A stretch of 64,000 bases of DNA from Planctomycetes bacterium B3_Pla (GTDB lineage: Bacteria; Planctomycetota; Phycisphaerae; Sedimentisphaerales; Anaerobacaceae). Under the pieces are notes generated by a model that was given only the letters and a program-made list of their open reading frames with translations, made no database searches and was not told where the DNA came from. A program made the translations under genes and the position numbers. How positions within the stretch are numbered: the first letter of the stretch is position 1; every line of letters starts with the position of its first letter. Location: the NCBI GenBank assembly GCA_005223045.1, contig NJBM01000010.1, positions 124,001 through 188,000 of the forward strand, in the 5' to 3' direction. Of this stretch, positions 8,913-18,579 are shown in pieces.

Positions 8913-10118
8913 TCAAAGGTCGGGCAAATCATCGCCCGGTTTGAGTACGGGTGCATCCACACTCAGTGTGTCAGTATATTTCAGTCCGCAGCCGGTGTTC
9001 AAGAGCAGCACGGTCTCGTCTGGTTTGAGCCAGCCGTCGTTTGCCAGTTGCGTTGCGGCACAGATCGTAGCGGCGCCTTCCGGACATATAAAGAGTCCTT
9101 CTTCGCCGGCAAGGGTTTTTACGGCCTCGATGATGTCCTCGTCGGAGACCGCGACGCCGCAACCCTCCGTTTCGTAGAGCCCGCGCAGTACAATAAAGTC
9201 GCCGAGAGCTTTTGGCACGGTCAGGCCAAAGGCTACAGTTTTAGCATCGGGCCAAAACTCCGATTCGGCCTGTTTTTTCTGCCAGGCTCGGACAATCGGG
9301 GCGCAACCTTCGGCCTGGACGGCTACAAGACGGGGTAGTTTGTCCCCGATCCATCCTATCTGCTGAAGCTCCTTCAGGGCCTTGTGGATGCCTATGATAC
9401 CGACACCTCCGCCCGTGGGATACACAATCACGTCCGGGAGTTGCCAGCTGAACTGCTCGGCTATCTCCAACCCCATTGTTTTCTTGCCCTCGATTCGATA
9501 GGGCTCTTTCAGAGTTGAAACATCGTAATACCCCCGCTGTGCGACGGCCCGTGCGACGATGCCGCCTGCATCGCTGATCAATCCGTCCACGAGGTAAAGC
9601 TGCGCACCGGCGACCGCGCACTCCTTTCGATGAATCTCCGGCGCTGAGGCCGGCATAACGATGATCGACTTGATCCCCGCCTTAGCGCAATACGCCGACC
9701 AGGCGCCGCCTGCATTGCCATTCGTGGGCATAGCGACCGCTTCGACTCCCAGCTCCCCGGCGCGAGAAACACCGACGGCGGCACCACGGGCCTTGAAGCT
9801 GCCCGTCGGCAGGAGGCCCTCGTCCTTCATATATAAATTCGACAGGCCCAGCCCGGCGCCCAATCGTCTCAGATGAAGTACTGGAGTCATGCCTTCGCCC
9901 AGCGATACGATGTTCTCGGATTCCTTTACCGGGAGCAGTTCCCTGTATCGCCAGAGATCGGGTTTTCGCAATGCAAGCCTGTCTTTCGTGATGGAAGCTT
10001 TGACCTTCTCCAGATCATATCGCACCAGGAGCGGCGAACCGCACCGGCACAAATTGGTGACCTGCTCACTCTCATACGTCTGCCCACACCGACAGCACTC
10101 TAAATGCGTTACGAACAT
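8913..10118 (-). CDS. thrC: Threonine synthase
   Basis: 401 residues from the ATG at 10118. The enzyme converts O-phosphohomoserine to threonine with pyridoxal phosphate. The N-terminus has a small zinc-ribbon-like Cys cluster (Cys8, Cys11, Cys24, Cys26). The catalytic lysine lies in TGSFKARG (Lys109), with PTNGNAGGAWSAY for phosphate and substrate contacts and YPTGGGVGIIG as the PLP phosphate loop. The length fits the family. No Shine-Dalgarno sequence precedes the ATG, and a possible promoter -10 element ends only about six bases before it, so the message may be leaderless. Paralogous families (cysteate synthase, diaminopropionate lyase) are less likely given the overall pattern. Confidence 0.88.
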   Translation of the reverse strand: MFVTHLECCRCGQTYESEQVTNLCRCGSPLLVRYDLEKVKASITKDRLALRKPDLWRYRELLPVKESENIVSLGEGMTPVLHLRRLGAGLGLSNLYMKDEGLLPTGSFKARGAAVGVSRAGELGVEAVAMPTNGNAGGAWSAYCAKAGIKSIIVMPASAPEIHRKECAVAGAQLYLVDGLISDAGGIVARAVAQRGYYDVSTLKEPYRIEGKKTMGLEIAEQFSWQLPDVIVYPTGGGVGIIGIHKALKELQQIGWIGDKLPRLVAVQAEGCAPIVRAWQKKQAESEFWPDAKTVAFGLTVPKALGDFIVLRGLYETEGCGVAVSDEDIIEAVKTLAGEEGLFICPEGAATICAATQLANDGWLKPDETVLLLNTGCGLKYTDTLSVDAPVLKPGDDLPDL

Positions 10119-10123
10119 CGGGA

Positions 10124-10153
10124 ATATGTACCAAATCAGGCACCCTCCCGTCA
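10124..10153 (-). promoter_or_regulatory. Candidate sigma-70 promoter for thrC
   Basis: On the minus strand TTGACG is followed after 18 bases by TACATA. Initiation about seven bases later would fall on or beside the thrC ATG at 10118, consistent with the lack of a ribosome-binding site there. Confidence 0.35.
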
Positions 10154-10217
10154 AGTACAATGTCAGCATGGGATTCTATGTGCAGGGCTCGCAAATGGTC
10201 TAATCCGTAGATTTTAC

Positions 10218-10247
10218 TTGACGGCCGGCCATTTAATCTGGTATAAA
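10218..10247 (+). promoter_or_regulatory. Candidate sigma-70 promoter for the LamG gene
   Basis: TTGACG, an 18-base spacer and TATAAA on the plus strand, about 200 bases before the start of the LamG gene. This predicts a long 5' leader. Confidence 0.45.
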
Positions 10248-10450
10248 TGAAACAGTTGGAGTTCGTGGGTGTTGGTTCAGCCCGCAGAAGACATTTTTAT
10301 GATCTGCATCAGATCCTTGTTCCTCAGCAGGTCGCGCGCCAATCCCTGCTGGAGAGGAGGTAAAATGGTCTGTGCGCACATTTACTGACATATTGTTCAG
10401 GCACAATTGTCAGGGAAACCCAATTCTTACCCTTTGAAGGAGGTATCATT

Positions 10451-13400
10451 ATGAAAACGGCAATTACGACAGTCGTAGCGGTTTTTCTGCTGCAAGTCGG
10501 CTTTGTGTTCGCTCAGCCCCCGGATGAGCATACGCTGGCGTACTGGAAGATCGACGAAGGAAGCGGGGACTTTGTCGAGGATTCTTCGGCGAACGGCAAT
10601 CACGGAACCGTAGAAAATGCAACGTGGACCGCAGATGCAAAAACGGGAGGCTGGGCGTTGGAGTTCAACGGGCAAGACGCACGGGTTGCCGTGCCCGACA
10701 GCCCAAGCCTGCACCCGGCAACGGGCAACATCACAATAGGCGCCTGGATCAAGGTGTTCTCGGATCCCACGGGCTGGCCCAACGCCGGATCTATCGTGCA
10801 CAAGCAAGGGGCCTACCAATGGGCCGTCAATGCCAACGGTGCTCTGTGGCTCGGTGTCTGGGGATCGCGTCTCGAGTCGATAGGGTCCTGGAATTTCGCG
10901 GACCATCTGGACGAGTGGCATCATGTTGCCACGACATACGACAATGCAGCCCAACATGCGTGGATTTATGTCGATGGAGAACTCAATATCGAGGGAACCG
11001 TCGGCGCGGCAATCGACCAAACCGCCAACGGAATCTGGCTCGGCTACAAACAGGATGGTGACAGTTGGTTCCACGGAATTATTGACGAGGTGCGCATTTC
11101 AGATATCGTTCGCTCGCAGGATGACATTCAGGCTTCCATGCTGGGGTCGGCGGGATTCCCCTTTTCGCGAGCTCCCGAGCCGGAAGACGGCACGATTTTA
11201 GAAAGTACCTGGGTAAACCTCAAGTGGAGACCAGGTGATTTCGCCGTCTCGCATGATATGTACTTTGGAACAAACTTCGACGACGTTAATAACGGCGCCG
11301 AAGGAACGTTCGTCGGCAACATGACCGGCACCTTCCAGGTGGTCGGTTTTCCGGGCTTTCCCGCTCCGGATGGTCTGGAGCCCGGCGCAACTTATTATTG
11401 GCGAATCGACGAGGTCAATGACGCCAATGCGTCAAGTCCCTGGAAGGGCGAGGTCTGGAGCTTTTTCGTTCCCCCGAGGACGGCCTACCAACCCGCTCCG
11501 GCCGACGCAGCGCAATTTGTCGACTCGGAAGCAACGCTTACCTGGAAGCCGGGTTTCAACGCGAAACTCCACAGTATCTATTTCGGCGACAATCCTGACG
11601 AGGTAAGCAATGCCGCCGGCGCTTTGCCGCAGACAGACGCGACTTTCAGCCCCGGCACGCTCGAAATGGAAAAGACTTACTATTGGCGGATCGATGAGTT
11701 TGACGGCGCCGCTACGCATAAGGGCGACGTCTGGAGCTTCACGACATTGCCGGTTATCCCCCTTCATGAAGATCCCAATCTAATCGCCTGGTTGACGTTT
11801 GACGAGGGCGAGGGGGTGACTGCCCTTGACCGGTCGGGGCACGGCAATCACGGGATACTCTTCGGGCCTACATGGACCATACCTGGTGTGCTCGGCGATG
11901 CCGCCGTGAATTTCTCCGGCAGTTCTCGTGTGGCGATTAGAGACCTTACTTACTCCAGTGCAGACAACAGCGAGGTGACGGTCAGTCTCTGGATTCGGAC
12001 TACAATCTGGAACGGTCAGTACATTGCCTCGTTTGACCGCGATCAATACTGGCGCGTGGGGATCAACCTTAACGGTGTCGGTCCCGGCCTGCTGGGCTGG
12101 CATGTGGCGACCGACAACGGAATCGTCGATCTCGCCGGCACGACTCGTGTTGACGACGGTGTCTGGCATCATTTCTGCGGTGTGTTCGACAATGGGAGGA
12201 TGACTATCTATGTTGACGGCCGGGCCGAGGATTCGGCGACATCGGGTGCAACCTTCGGCACGGGCAATACCCGGTTCGGCCTCCTGGGATCTAATAACGA
12301 GGCCTCAACCTTCAACGGCGCTACAGGCATTGGCAGCCCCATCGCCGGCGACGTGGATGACATGCGTATCTACGACAGGGCACTGACAGAGGAAGAGATC
12401 ATACTGGTAATGCGGGGCGATCCGCAGCTTGCGTGGGCACCGAGTCCCGCTAACGGCTCAACACCGGATATCGACAACGCGACACCTCTTAGCTGGTCTG
12501 CCGGAGACAGTGCATCCAGTCATGAGGTCTATTTCGGCACCGATAGAGACGCCGTCAAGAACGCCGACGTATCCGATACGACGGGCATTTACAGAGGCAG
12601 CCAGAGCGGCACGAGCTTTATCCCGGCCGAAGGCGTCGAATGGGGCGGCGGACCTTACTACTGGCGCATCGACGAGAACAACACCGACGGCACCGTGACC
12701 ACTGGCGGAGCCTGGAGCTTTACGGTGGCGGACTTCATCCTCGTGGACGATTTTGAGAGCTATACCGACAATGACGCGGAGAACAAAGCGATCTGGCAGC
12801 ACTGGATCGATGGCTTTGGCGTTACGACTAACGGTTCTCAGGTCGGCTATGTAATGCCGCCTTATGCCGAGCGGACGATTGTCAACGGCGGCGCACAATC
12901 AATGCCGCTCTCTTACGACAATACCGCCGGCGTAACGAATTCGCAGGCCGAGCTGAAATTGACCGCTCCGCGCGACTGGACGGGGCACGGTGTCGGCGTG
13001 CTGTCGCTGTGGTTCAGGGGCTATCCGCCGTCTGTCGGCAGCTTCACTGAGGGTCCGGTTGGGACCTATACATTGACTGCCGCCGGCGCCGATATCTCTG
13101 GCTCCGCCGACGAATTCCACTTTGCCTACAAGACTCTGACGGGGCCGGGCTCGATTGTAGCGAGGATCGACAGCGTCACCGATACCGATCCGTGGGCGAA
13201 GGCCGGCGTGATGATTCGCGAGACGCTGGATGCCGGCTCGAAGCACGCCTTCGCGGCTGTTACGCCCGGTCAAGGCGTCGCCTCGCAGGGCCGCACCGAT
13301 ACGGATTCGGCCAGCTTCAGTTCTAATCAGACCGGGATAACCGCGCCGCATTGGGTCAAACTCGAGCGCGACGCAGGAGGCAACTTCACGGTTTCACATT

Positions 13401-13858
13401 CGGCCAACGGGTCGAGCTGGGAACCGGTAGGCAGCGCTGTTCCGACGAATATCCCGATGGACGGGAACGTCTATGTAGGTTTGGCTCTGACCAGCCATGA
13501 TACTGCGTTGACGTGCGAGGCGAAATTCTCGAACGTCACGATTACCGGCACGGCCGGTACGCAGTGGGCGCACCAGGATGTCGGCATACTCAGCAACAAT
13601 GCCGAGCCTTTGTACGTGGCTATATCCAACAACACAGGCGCACCGGCAATAGTGAGCCACGATGATCCGGCGGCGGCAACAATCGATACCTGGACCGAAT
13701 GGGTCATCGACCTGACACGCTTTACCGATCAGGGCGTGAACCTGGCCGACGTTGACAGTATCGCAATCGGCCTTGGCGACCAGGGCGATGCAGCGGCGCC
13801 CGGCGGCTCGGGTACGCTGTTTGTTGACGACATTCGGCTGCTACGGCCGGCTCCGTAG
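10451..13858 (+). CDS. Giant secreted LamG/FN3-like multidomain protein
   Basis: 1135 residues with a strong ribosome site (GAAGGAGGT) and signal peptide ending VGFVFA-QPP. Two LamG/concanavalin-type jelly rolls are visible, at about 28-235 (LAYWKIDEGSGDF to VRISDIVRSQDDI) and 445-655 (LIAWLTFDEGEGVTALDRSG to MRIYDRALTEEE). Three FN3-like segments share the motif T(Y)YWRIDE(V/F/N)...WSF (about 240-340, 345-430, 665-755). The C-terminal part (about 770-1135) has DDFESYTDN and a DUF1349-like segment (AKAGVMIRETLDAGSKHAF). Such proteins bind carbohydrate or act in surface adhesion; no catalytic site is seen. It is monocistronic, with its own promoter and a strong terminator. Confidence 0.85.
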   Translation: MKTAITTVVAVFLLQVGFVFAQPPDEHTLAYWKIDEGSGDFVEDSSANGNHGTVENATWTADAKTGGWALEFNGQDARVAVPDSPSLHPATGNITIGAWIKVFSDPTGWPNAGSIVHKQGAYQWAVNANGALWLGVWGSRLESIGSWNFADHLDEWHHVATTYDNAAQHAWIYVDGELNIEGTVGAAIDQTANGIWLGYKQDGDSWFHGIIDEVRISDIVRSQDDIQASMLGSAGFPFSRAPEPEDGTILESTWVNLKWRPGDFAVSHDMYFGTNFDDVNNGAEGTFVGNMTGTFQVVGFPGFPAPDGLEPGATYYWRIDEVNDANASSPWKGEVWSFFVPPRTAYQPAPADAAQFVDSEATLTWKPGFNAKLHSIYFGDNPDEVSNAAGALPQTDATFSPGTLEMEKTYYWRIDEFDGAATHKGDVWSFTTLPVIPLHEDPNLIAWLTFDEGEGVTALDRSGHGNHGILFGPTWTIPGVLGDAAVNFSGSSRVAIRDLTYSSADNSEVTVSLWIRTTIWNGQYIASFDRDQYWRVGINLNGVGPGLLGWHVATDNGIVDLAGTTRVDDGVWHHFCGVFDNGRMTIYVDGRAEDSATSGATFGTGNTRFGLLGSNNEASTFNGATGIGSPIAGDVDDMRIYDRALTEEEIILVMRGDPQLAWAPSPANGSTPDIDNATPLSWSAGDSASSHEVYFGTDRDAVKNADVSDTTGIYRGSQSGTSFIPAEGVEWGGGPYYWRIDENNTDGTVTTGGAWSFTVADFILVDDFESYTDNDAENKAIWQHWIDGFGVTTNGSQVGYVMPPYAERTIVNGGAQSMPLSYDNTAGVTNSQAELKLTAPRDWTGHGVGVLSLWFRGYPPSVGSFTEGPVGTYTLTAAGADISGSADEFHFAYKTLTGPGSIVARIDSVTDTDPWAKAGVMIRETLDAGSKHAFAAVTPGQGVASQGRTDTDSASFSSNQTGITAPHWVKLERDAGGNFTVSHSANGSSWEPVGSAVPTNIPMDGNVYVGLALTSHDTALTCEAKFSNVTITGTAGTQWAHQDVGILSNNAEPLYVAISNNTGAPAIVSHDDPAAATIDTWTEWVIDLTRFTDQGVNLADVDSIAIGLGDQGDAAAPGGSGTLFVDDIRLLRPAP

Positions 13859-13925
13859 GGGTCGCCGCATCAAACGCAGCCGCAACCGATTTGAGTGCCG
13901 GCTGCCATAGTTTTGCACAAGTTCG

Positions 13926-13960
13926 GGGCCTGTGCCGAGAAGATTCGGCACAGGCCCTTT
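13926..13960 (+). terminator. Intrinsic terminator after the LamG gene
   Basis: A perfect 13-bp stem (GGGCCTGTGCCGA pairing with TCGGCACAGGCCC), a six-base loop and a short T run. It lies 68 bp after the LamG stop and insulates gltX. Confidence 0.88.
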
Positions 13961-14110
13961 CCAGTGGATGTTTCTCCGACAGCCGAACCGACCGGACGGG
14001 CGGGGTGCAATTATTGCTTTCGGGTCGTCCAAGAGGCTTGACAACATATCTTGGACAGCTTAAGCTACGTTTTTTCTCGTTTTTCCGTTTCAGATGAGGA
14101 CTTTTGAATT

Positions 14111-15769
14111 ATGCCGGAGAAGATAGTAACGCGTTTTGCACCGTCGCCGACGGGGTATCTGCACGTGGGTGGAGCCAGAACCGCCCTTTTCAACTGGCTC
14201 TGGGCGCGGCGGACCGGCGGGACTTTCATACTCCGAATCGAGGACACCGATCAGAAGCGAAACACACCAACCGCCGCACAGCAGGTGATGGACGATCTGA
14301 AATGGCTCGGGATCGAGTGGGACGAAGGCCCGGAAGTTGGCGGAAACAGCGGGCCGTATCTTCAGTCTGAGCGAAGGGACATCTATGACAGGTACGTAAA
14401 GGAATTGCTCGATAAGGAAAAGGCCTACTACTGCTTCGAGACGCCCGAGGAGCTTGATGCGCTTCGCAAGGAGGCGGAAGCTCAGAAAAAAGGCTTTGTC
14501 TATCGCCGGCCCGCGGATTTGCCCGGTGCCGAGGACGCAGAGAAGGCCCGCGCTGAGGGCCGGCCTGTAACAGTTCGTTTTGCAGTTCCGCAGAACGAGT
14601 CTGTGACCGTGCAGGATATGGTGCGCGGCGTTGTTACTTTTGCCGCCGGCGAGATAGGCGATTTCATCATACAAAAGAGCGACGGCTTCCCGACGTACAA
14701 CTTTGCCTGCGTTGTGGATGACTATCTGATGAAGGTAACGCATGTTATTCGCGGCCAGGAACATCTCAACAACACGCCGGGCCAGCAGGCTTTGTGGCAG
14801 GCTTTGTTCGCGGATGTGCCGCTGCCGAAATATGCCCACATGTCCGTCACCGTCAGCGATACGGGCGGCAAGCTCTCCAAGCGAGAGCGGCCAAAGGCGC
14901 TTCGCAAGGCGATCAAGGCCGGGCAGGACATCGATCTCGACGGGCTTGCCGAGGCCGGCAACATTGCTGTTGACCAGCTCGATTCTTTTATAAGGGGTAA
15001 GACCATGCCAGACATGCCCGGTATCGACGCGATGGCTCAGTATCTTGGCGTCGCCCTGCCGGAGATCAATATCGTTGACTTCTTCAAGAGCGGCTATTTG
15101 CCCGAAGCGATGGTGAATTTCCTGGCGCTCCTGGGCTGGAACCCCGGCGACAATCGCGAGATCATGGTGCTGGACGAGCTGACCGATGCTTTCGACCTTT
15201 CGCGTCTGACAAAGTCCAACAGCTTATTCGACCGGCAGAAACTGCTTGCTTTCAACACCGAGCACATCCGGCTGGTGTCGGGCGAAAAGCTGTTCCGGCA
15301 TTTCAGGGACTACCTGGAAGAGGTCGAATCACCGCTCGCTTCTGCGGATGATGAGCTTCTTTCGAGAATCATAAAGCTCTGCGAAGGGGCGCGGACACTG
15401 GCGGACATCGAGCGCAAGAGCAGATTCCTGTTCCTGGAAAACGACGAGATCGAATATGACGACAAATCCGTAAAGAAGGTCCTGTTGAAGAACGAAGGCC
15501 TGGCCGTGCTGGCAATTGTCCGCGATAAGCTCACCGGGATGAATGAACTCACCGAGCAGGCAATAGAAAACATGCTCCGCTCATTGGCCGAGGACAGGCA
15601 AGTAGGTCTGGGCAAAGTCGCTCAGCCCTTGCGCGTGGCCATCTGCGGAACCACAATCAGCCTGCCGATCTTCGATTCGGTTGAAATGTTAGGCAAAGAA
15701 AATACCCTGACAAGAATAGATAATACGCTGGAGAAATTTGCAGCGCAAACTCAAGGAGAGCAAGTGTAG
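14111..15769 (+). CDS. gltX: Glutamyl-tRNA synthetase
   Basis: 552 residues. It charges tRNA with glutamate in the cytoplasm. The class I signature is clear: FAPSPTGYLHVGGARTALFN carries the HIGH-type motif, LRIEDTDQKR follows, and GGKLSKRERP near residue 254 is the KMSKS-type loop. The anticodon-binding C-terminal half starts around KSGYLPEAMVNFLALLGW. Compared with the usual 460-500 residues this protein carries about 50 extra residues directly after KLSKR (AIKAGQDIDLDGLAEAGNIA through YLGVALPEINIVD), where most bacteria go straight to the (E)EGYLPEA segment. It heads a plus-strand run of housekeeping genes, and the next start is two bases after its stop. Confidence 0.95.
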   Translation: MPEKIVTRFAPSPTGYLHVGGARTALFNWLWARRTGGTFILRIEDTDQKRNTPTAAQQVMDDLKWLGIEWDEGPEVGGNSGPYLQSERRDIYDRYVKELLDKEKAYYCFETPEELDALRKEAEAQKKGFVYRRPADLPGAEDAEKARAEGRPVTVRFAVPQNESVTVQDMVRGVVTFAAGEIGDFIIQKSDGFPTYNFACVVDDYLMKVTHVIRGQEHLNNTPGQQALWQALFADVPLPKYAHMSVTVSDTGGKLSKRERPKALRKAIKAGQDIDLDGLAEAGNIAVDQLDSFIRGKTMPDMPGIDAMAQYLGVALPEINIVDFFKSGYLPEAMVNFLALLGWNPGDNREIMVLDELTDAFDLSRLTKSNSLFDRQKLLAFNTEHIRLVSGEKLFRHFRDYLEEVESPLASADDELLSRIIKLCEGARTLADIERKSRFLFLENDEIEYDDKSVKKVLLKNEGLAVLAIVRDKLTGMNELTEQAIENMLRSLAEDRQVGLGKVAQPLRVAICGTTISLPIFDSVEMLGKENTLTRIDNTLEKFAAQTQGEQV

Positions 15770-15771
15770 AT

Positions 15772-16677
15772 ATGTCACTACTGGTAACAGGTTCTATAGG
15801 GATCGATACGGTCAAGACGCCTTATGGCGTCAGCAAGGACTGCCTCGGCGGCTCGGCTGTTTACTTCAGCATGGCGGCCAGTCTTTTTTCGCCGGTCAGG
15901 TTCATAGGCGTTGTCGGCTCGGATTGTCCGTTCGATCTGGCCGAAGTCTTTGCCGGCAAGAACGTTGATCTGACAGGTCTGGAGGTAAGACCGCAGAGCA
16001 AGACCTTCCGCTGGGCCGGCACCTACAGCGACGATCTGGACGACAGGACGACCGATTACGTGGAGCTGAATGTGCTCGCAGAAGCGCCGCCGAAGGTGCC
16101 TGATCAGTTCAAGAACAGCAAATTTGTCTTTCTGGCAAACACAGCGCCAGCGCTTCAGCACGAGCTGCTCGAACAAGTCGATAAACCCGTTTTCGTGGCT
16201 GCCGATACGATGAACTGCTGGATTGAGGACCATCTGGCTGATCTGGAGGCGCTTCTGAAGAAAATCGATTGCCTTACAATCAACGAGGACGAGGCAAGAA
16301 TGCTGGCCGACGACCAGAACCTGACAAGAGCGGCCCAGAAGATGTTGCGTATGGGGCCCGGGCTTGTGGTCATCAAGAAGGGCGCATCCGGCTCAATGAT
16401 GTGCAACGCCGACGGAGATACATTTATTCTCCCGGCCTACCCGGCGACCGACGTCAAAGACCCTACCGGAGCGGGTGACTGTTTCGCGGGCGGATTTATG
16501 GGCTATCTGGCAAAGAACGCCAGGACCGATTTTGAGACATTAAAAACGGCCGTTGCTTACGGCACAGTTGTCTCTTCCTTCTCGATTGCCGATTTTTCAT
16601 TGAGCGGCCTGACTCTCACCAAGAGAAACAGTGTAGATAAAAGGCTGAGAACTTTGAGGAACATAACACGATTTTAG
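15772..16677 (+). CDS. PfkB-family sugar kinase
   Basis: 301 residues of the ribokinase/PfkB superfamily. The C-terminal signature DPTGAGDCFAGGFMGYL holds the anion hole and catalytic Asp. Upstream are VVIKKGASGSMMCNADG (nucleotide binding) and the N-terminal GGSAVYFSMAASLF sugar-site segment. The enzyme should phosphorylate a sugar or nucleoside using ATP, but the substrate is not readable from sequence. The start is two bases after the gltX stop and the next gene begins 15 bp after its end, so it is part of the gltX-thpR-recA transcription unit. Confidence 0.9.
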   Translation: MSLLVTGSIGIDTVKTPYGVSKDCLGGSAVYFSMAASLFSPVRFIGVVGSDCPFDLAEVFAGKNVDLTGLEVRPQSKTFRWAGTYSDDLDDRTTDYVELNVLAEAPPKVPDQFKNSKFVFLANTAPALQHELLEQVDKPVFVAADTMNCWIEDHLADLEALLKKIDCLTINEDEARMLADDQNLTRAAQKMLRMGPGLVVIKKGASGSMMCNADGDTFILPAYPATDVKDPTGAGDCFAGGFMGYLAKNARTDFETLKTAVAYGTVVSSFSIADFSLSGLTLTKRNSVDKRLRTLRNITRF

Positions 16678-16692
16678 CGGATCGATTGCGCA

Positions 16693-17259
16693 ATGCGGTG
16701 TTTTATAGCGATAGACATTGACGATCAAATCAGAAAGGGCCTGGGCAAATTGCAGGACGAGCTGCGAAGTAAAGTTGACGTCAGGAAAGGCGACGTCAAG
16801 TGGGTAAGCCCAGACGCGACGCACCTGACGTTGAAATTCCTCGGTGAAATTAGAGATGAGCAGGTCGTCGAGGTATGTAACATTACCGGGGACGTCGCAA
16901 GCCGGCACAAGAGTTTCGAGCTGGACATCGGAACGCTCGGCTGCTTCGGCGGCAGAAGCGCCAAGGTCTTATGGGTAGGCACAGGAGAAGATTGCGAGAA
17001 CCTGTTGCAGTTGCACCGGGAGCTTGAGCAACAACTGGATTCGGCCGGCTGGCCCAGGGAGAACCGAAAGCTCTCAGCCCACCTGACCCTGTGCAGGATA
17101 CGAAACGCAAAGGCGGGGATTAAACTGGCGCAAGTGACCGGGAAATATGAGGATTTGAAGCTCGGAATTATGGCGGCTGATTCGATCTCGGTTTACCAAA
17201 GCGAGCTGACGCCGAAAGGCCCCATCTACACGCAATTAGGAAATTATAGTCTGCAATAG
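16693..17259 (+). CDS. thpR: RNA 2',3'-cyclic phosphodiesterase (LigT family)
   Basis: 188 residues, normal for the 2H phosphoesterase superfamily. Two HxTL motifs are visible, HLTLKFLGEI and HLTLCRIR, which provide the paired catalytic histidines. The N-terminus MRCFIAIDI is typical. The enzyme opens 2',3'-cyclic phosphates at RNA ends in the cytoplasm, and its physiological role is poorly known. It lies between the PfkB kinase and recA. Confidence 0.92.
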   Translation: MRCFIAIDIDDQIRKGLGKLQDELRSKVDVRKGDVKWVSPDATHLTLKFLGEIRDEQVVEVCNITGDVASRHKSFELDIGTLGCFGGRSAKVLWVGTGEDCENLLQLHRELEQQLDSAGWPRENRKLSAHLTLCRIRNAKAGIKLAQVTGKYEDLKLGIMAADSISVYQSELTPKGPIYTQLGNYSLQ

Positions 17260-17310
17260 TTCACATAACCTAAAGTTAGAAGCGAGATATAAGACAGGAG
17301 AAAGGCAAAA

Positions 17311-18333
17311 ATGGCAAAAACAAAAAAAGCGGCGGCAACGTCGAAAGCGACCAGCAAGGAAGACGCTTTGCAGCGTGTGATTACCCAGATAGAAAAGCAG
17401 TACGGCCAGGGCGCCATCATGCAAATGGATGAGCACCAATACGCCAAGATCGAGGGCATCGACACCGGCTCGTTATCGTTGGACATAGCGCTCGGCGGCA
17501 GAGGGATCCCGCGAGGCAGAGTTACCGAGCTGTTCGGGCCGGAATCGTCGGGCAAAACTACTCTTGCGCTTCACGTAATCGCCAATGCTCAGCGTGGGGG
17601 CGGCGTGGCTGCGTTCATCGACGCCGAACACGCTCTGGACACAACCTGGGCAAAAAGGCTCGGTGTCGATGTCAGCAGTATGCTCGTCAGTCAGCCCGAC
17701 ACCGGCGAGCAGGCGCTTGACATCGTCGAGATGTTGGTAAGCTCCAATTCCGTGGATATTATAGTCGTCGATTCGGTGGCCGCACTGACCCCGAAAGCGG
17801 AGATCGAAGGCGAAATGGGCGCTAGTCACATGGGACTGCAGGCCAGGTTGATGAGTCAGGCGATGCGCAAGCTTACCGGCATAATCGGCAAGAGCAAAAC
17901 CTCCCTTGTTTTCATAAACCAGATCCGCATGAAAATCGGCGTGATGTTCGGCAATCCGGAAACCACAACCGGCGGACGGGCACTGAAGTTTTATAGCTCG
18001 GTGCGGATCGATCTGAGGCGAATAACTACAATAAAAGACAACACCGGAGCGATCGGCTCCAGGGTCAGAGCCAGGGTGGTGAAGAACAAAATAGCGCCGC
18101 CTTTCCGTGACACCGAGTTCGATATCATGTTCGACAGCGGCATCAGCTACGAGGGCGACCTGATCGATCTGGCAGCGGCCTGTGATGTAGTCGAAAGAAG
18201 CGGCGCCTGGTTGAACTACGGCACCGTCCGGCTGGGCCAGGGAAGAGAGAACGCAAAGAAATTCCTGATTGAGAACAAAGACCTGAGCGAAGAGATAAAG
18301 AGCAAGGTCCTCGTCGCCAAAGGCCTCGTGTGA
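17311..18333 (+). CDS. recA: Recombinase RecA
   Basis: 340 residues. It forms ATP-dependent filaments on single-stranded DNA for homologous repair and SOS signalling. Walker A is GPESSGKTT (residues 76-84), Walker B is [20 protein letters not shown], and the DNA-binding loops include [20 protein letters not shown] and [31 protein letters not shown] stands before the ATG. The C-terminal acidic tail is short. I see no convincing SOS box in the 51 bases upstream, so expression may come mainly from the upstream operon. Confidence 0.97.
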   Translation: MAKTKKAAATSKATSKEDALQRVITQIEKQYGQGAIMQMDEHQYAKIEGIDTGSLSLDIALGGRGIPRGRVTELFGPESSGKTTLALHVIANAQRGGGVAAFIDAEHALDTTWAKRLGVDVSSMLVSQPDTGEQALDIVEMLVSSNSVDIIVVDSVAALTPKAEIEGEMGASHMGLQARLMSQAMRKLTGIIGKSKTSLVFINQIRMKIGVMFGNPETTTGGRALKFYSSVRIDLRRITTIKDNTGAIGSRVRARVVKNKIAPPFRDTEFDIMFDSGISYEGDLIDLAAACDVVERSGAWLNYGTVRLGQGRENAKKFLIENKDLSEEIKSKVLVAKGLV

Positions 18334-18368
18334 GTAAGAAGCAAGAAAGCAGAAAGTGAGATGTGAAT

Positions 18369-18515
18369 GTCATTGCGAGCACCTGACCTGATTCTCAGGG
18401 TGTATAGAGAAGAAAGCAGCCCACTCCTGTCATTGCGAAGGAGCGCAGCGACTGCGGCAATCTCTAATTCGCCAACAGTTGAGATTGCTTCGTTGCTTCG
18501 CTCCTCGCAATGACA
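18369..18515. repeat. Dispersed element, family B (copy 1)
   Basis: Between recA and alaS lies an inverted-repeat element built from GTCATTGCGAAGGAGCGCAG ... CTCCTCGCAATGACAG. A 75-bp core at 18390-18464 matches 28602-28676 with four differences, all transitions. It occupies nearly the whole recA-alaS gap and could fold into a long RNA hairpin. Confidence 0.8.
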
Positions 18516-18579
18516 GTTGTATCGTTCTTGCGTTTTGCAGTGTAATTTTGATTTTGGATTCTTGATATTTGACTTGACT

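Larger units (their letters stand above)
10119..10450. other. Divergent promoter region between thrC and the LamG gene
   Basis: 332 bp without a gene. It holds two outward-facing promoter candidates arranged as an inverted repeat (CCGTCAAGTA at 10148-10157, TACTTGACGG at 10215-10224), then an untranslated stretch of about 200 bases ending in the GGAGGT ribosome site of the LamG gene. I see no tRNA or small ORF worth calling. Confidence 0.5.

Noticed and set aside
8184..9338. A 384-codon plus-strand frame opposite the ABC ATPase and threonine synthase
   Set aside because: The minus-strand frames are recognisable enzymes with all motifs; the plus-strand frame has no ribosome site and no family features.
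18517..18579. Extended alaS start
   Set aside because: The added residues come from repeat-adjacent intergenic DNA and do not resemble AlaS; the family starts at MKTAKQIRSEF.
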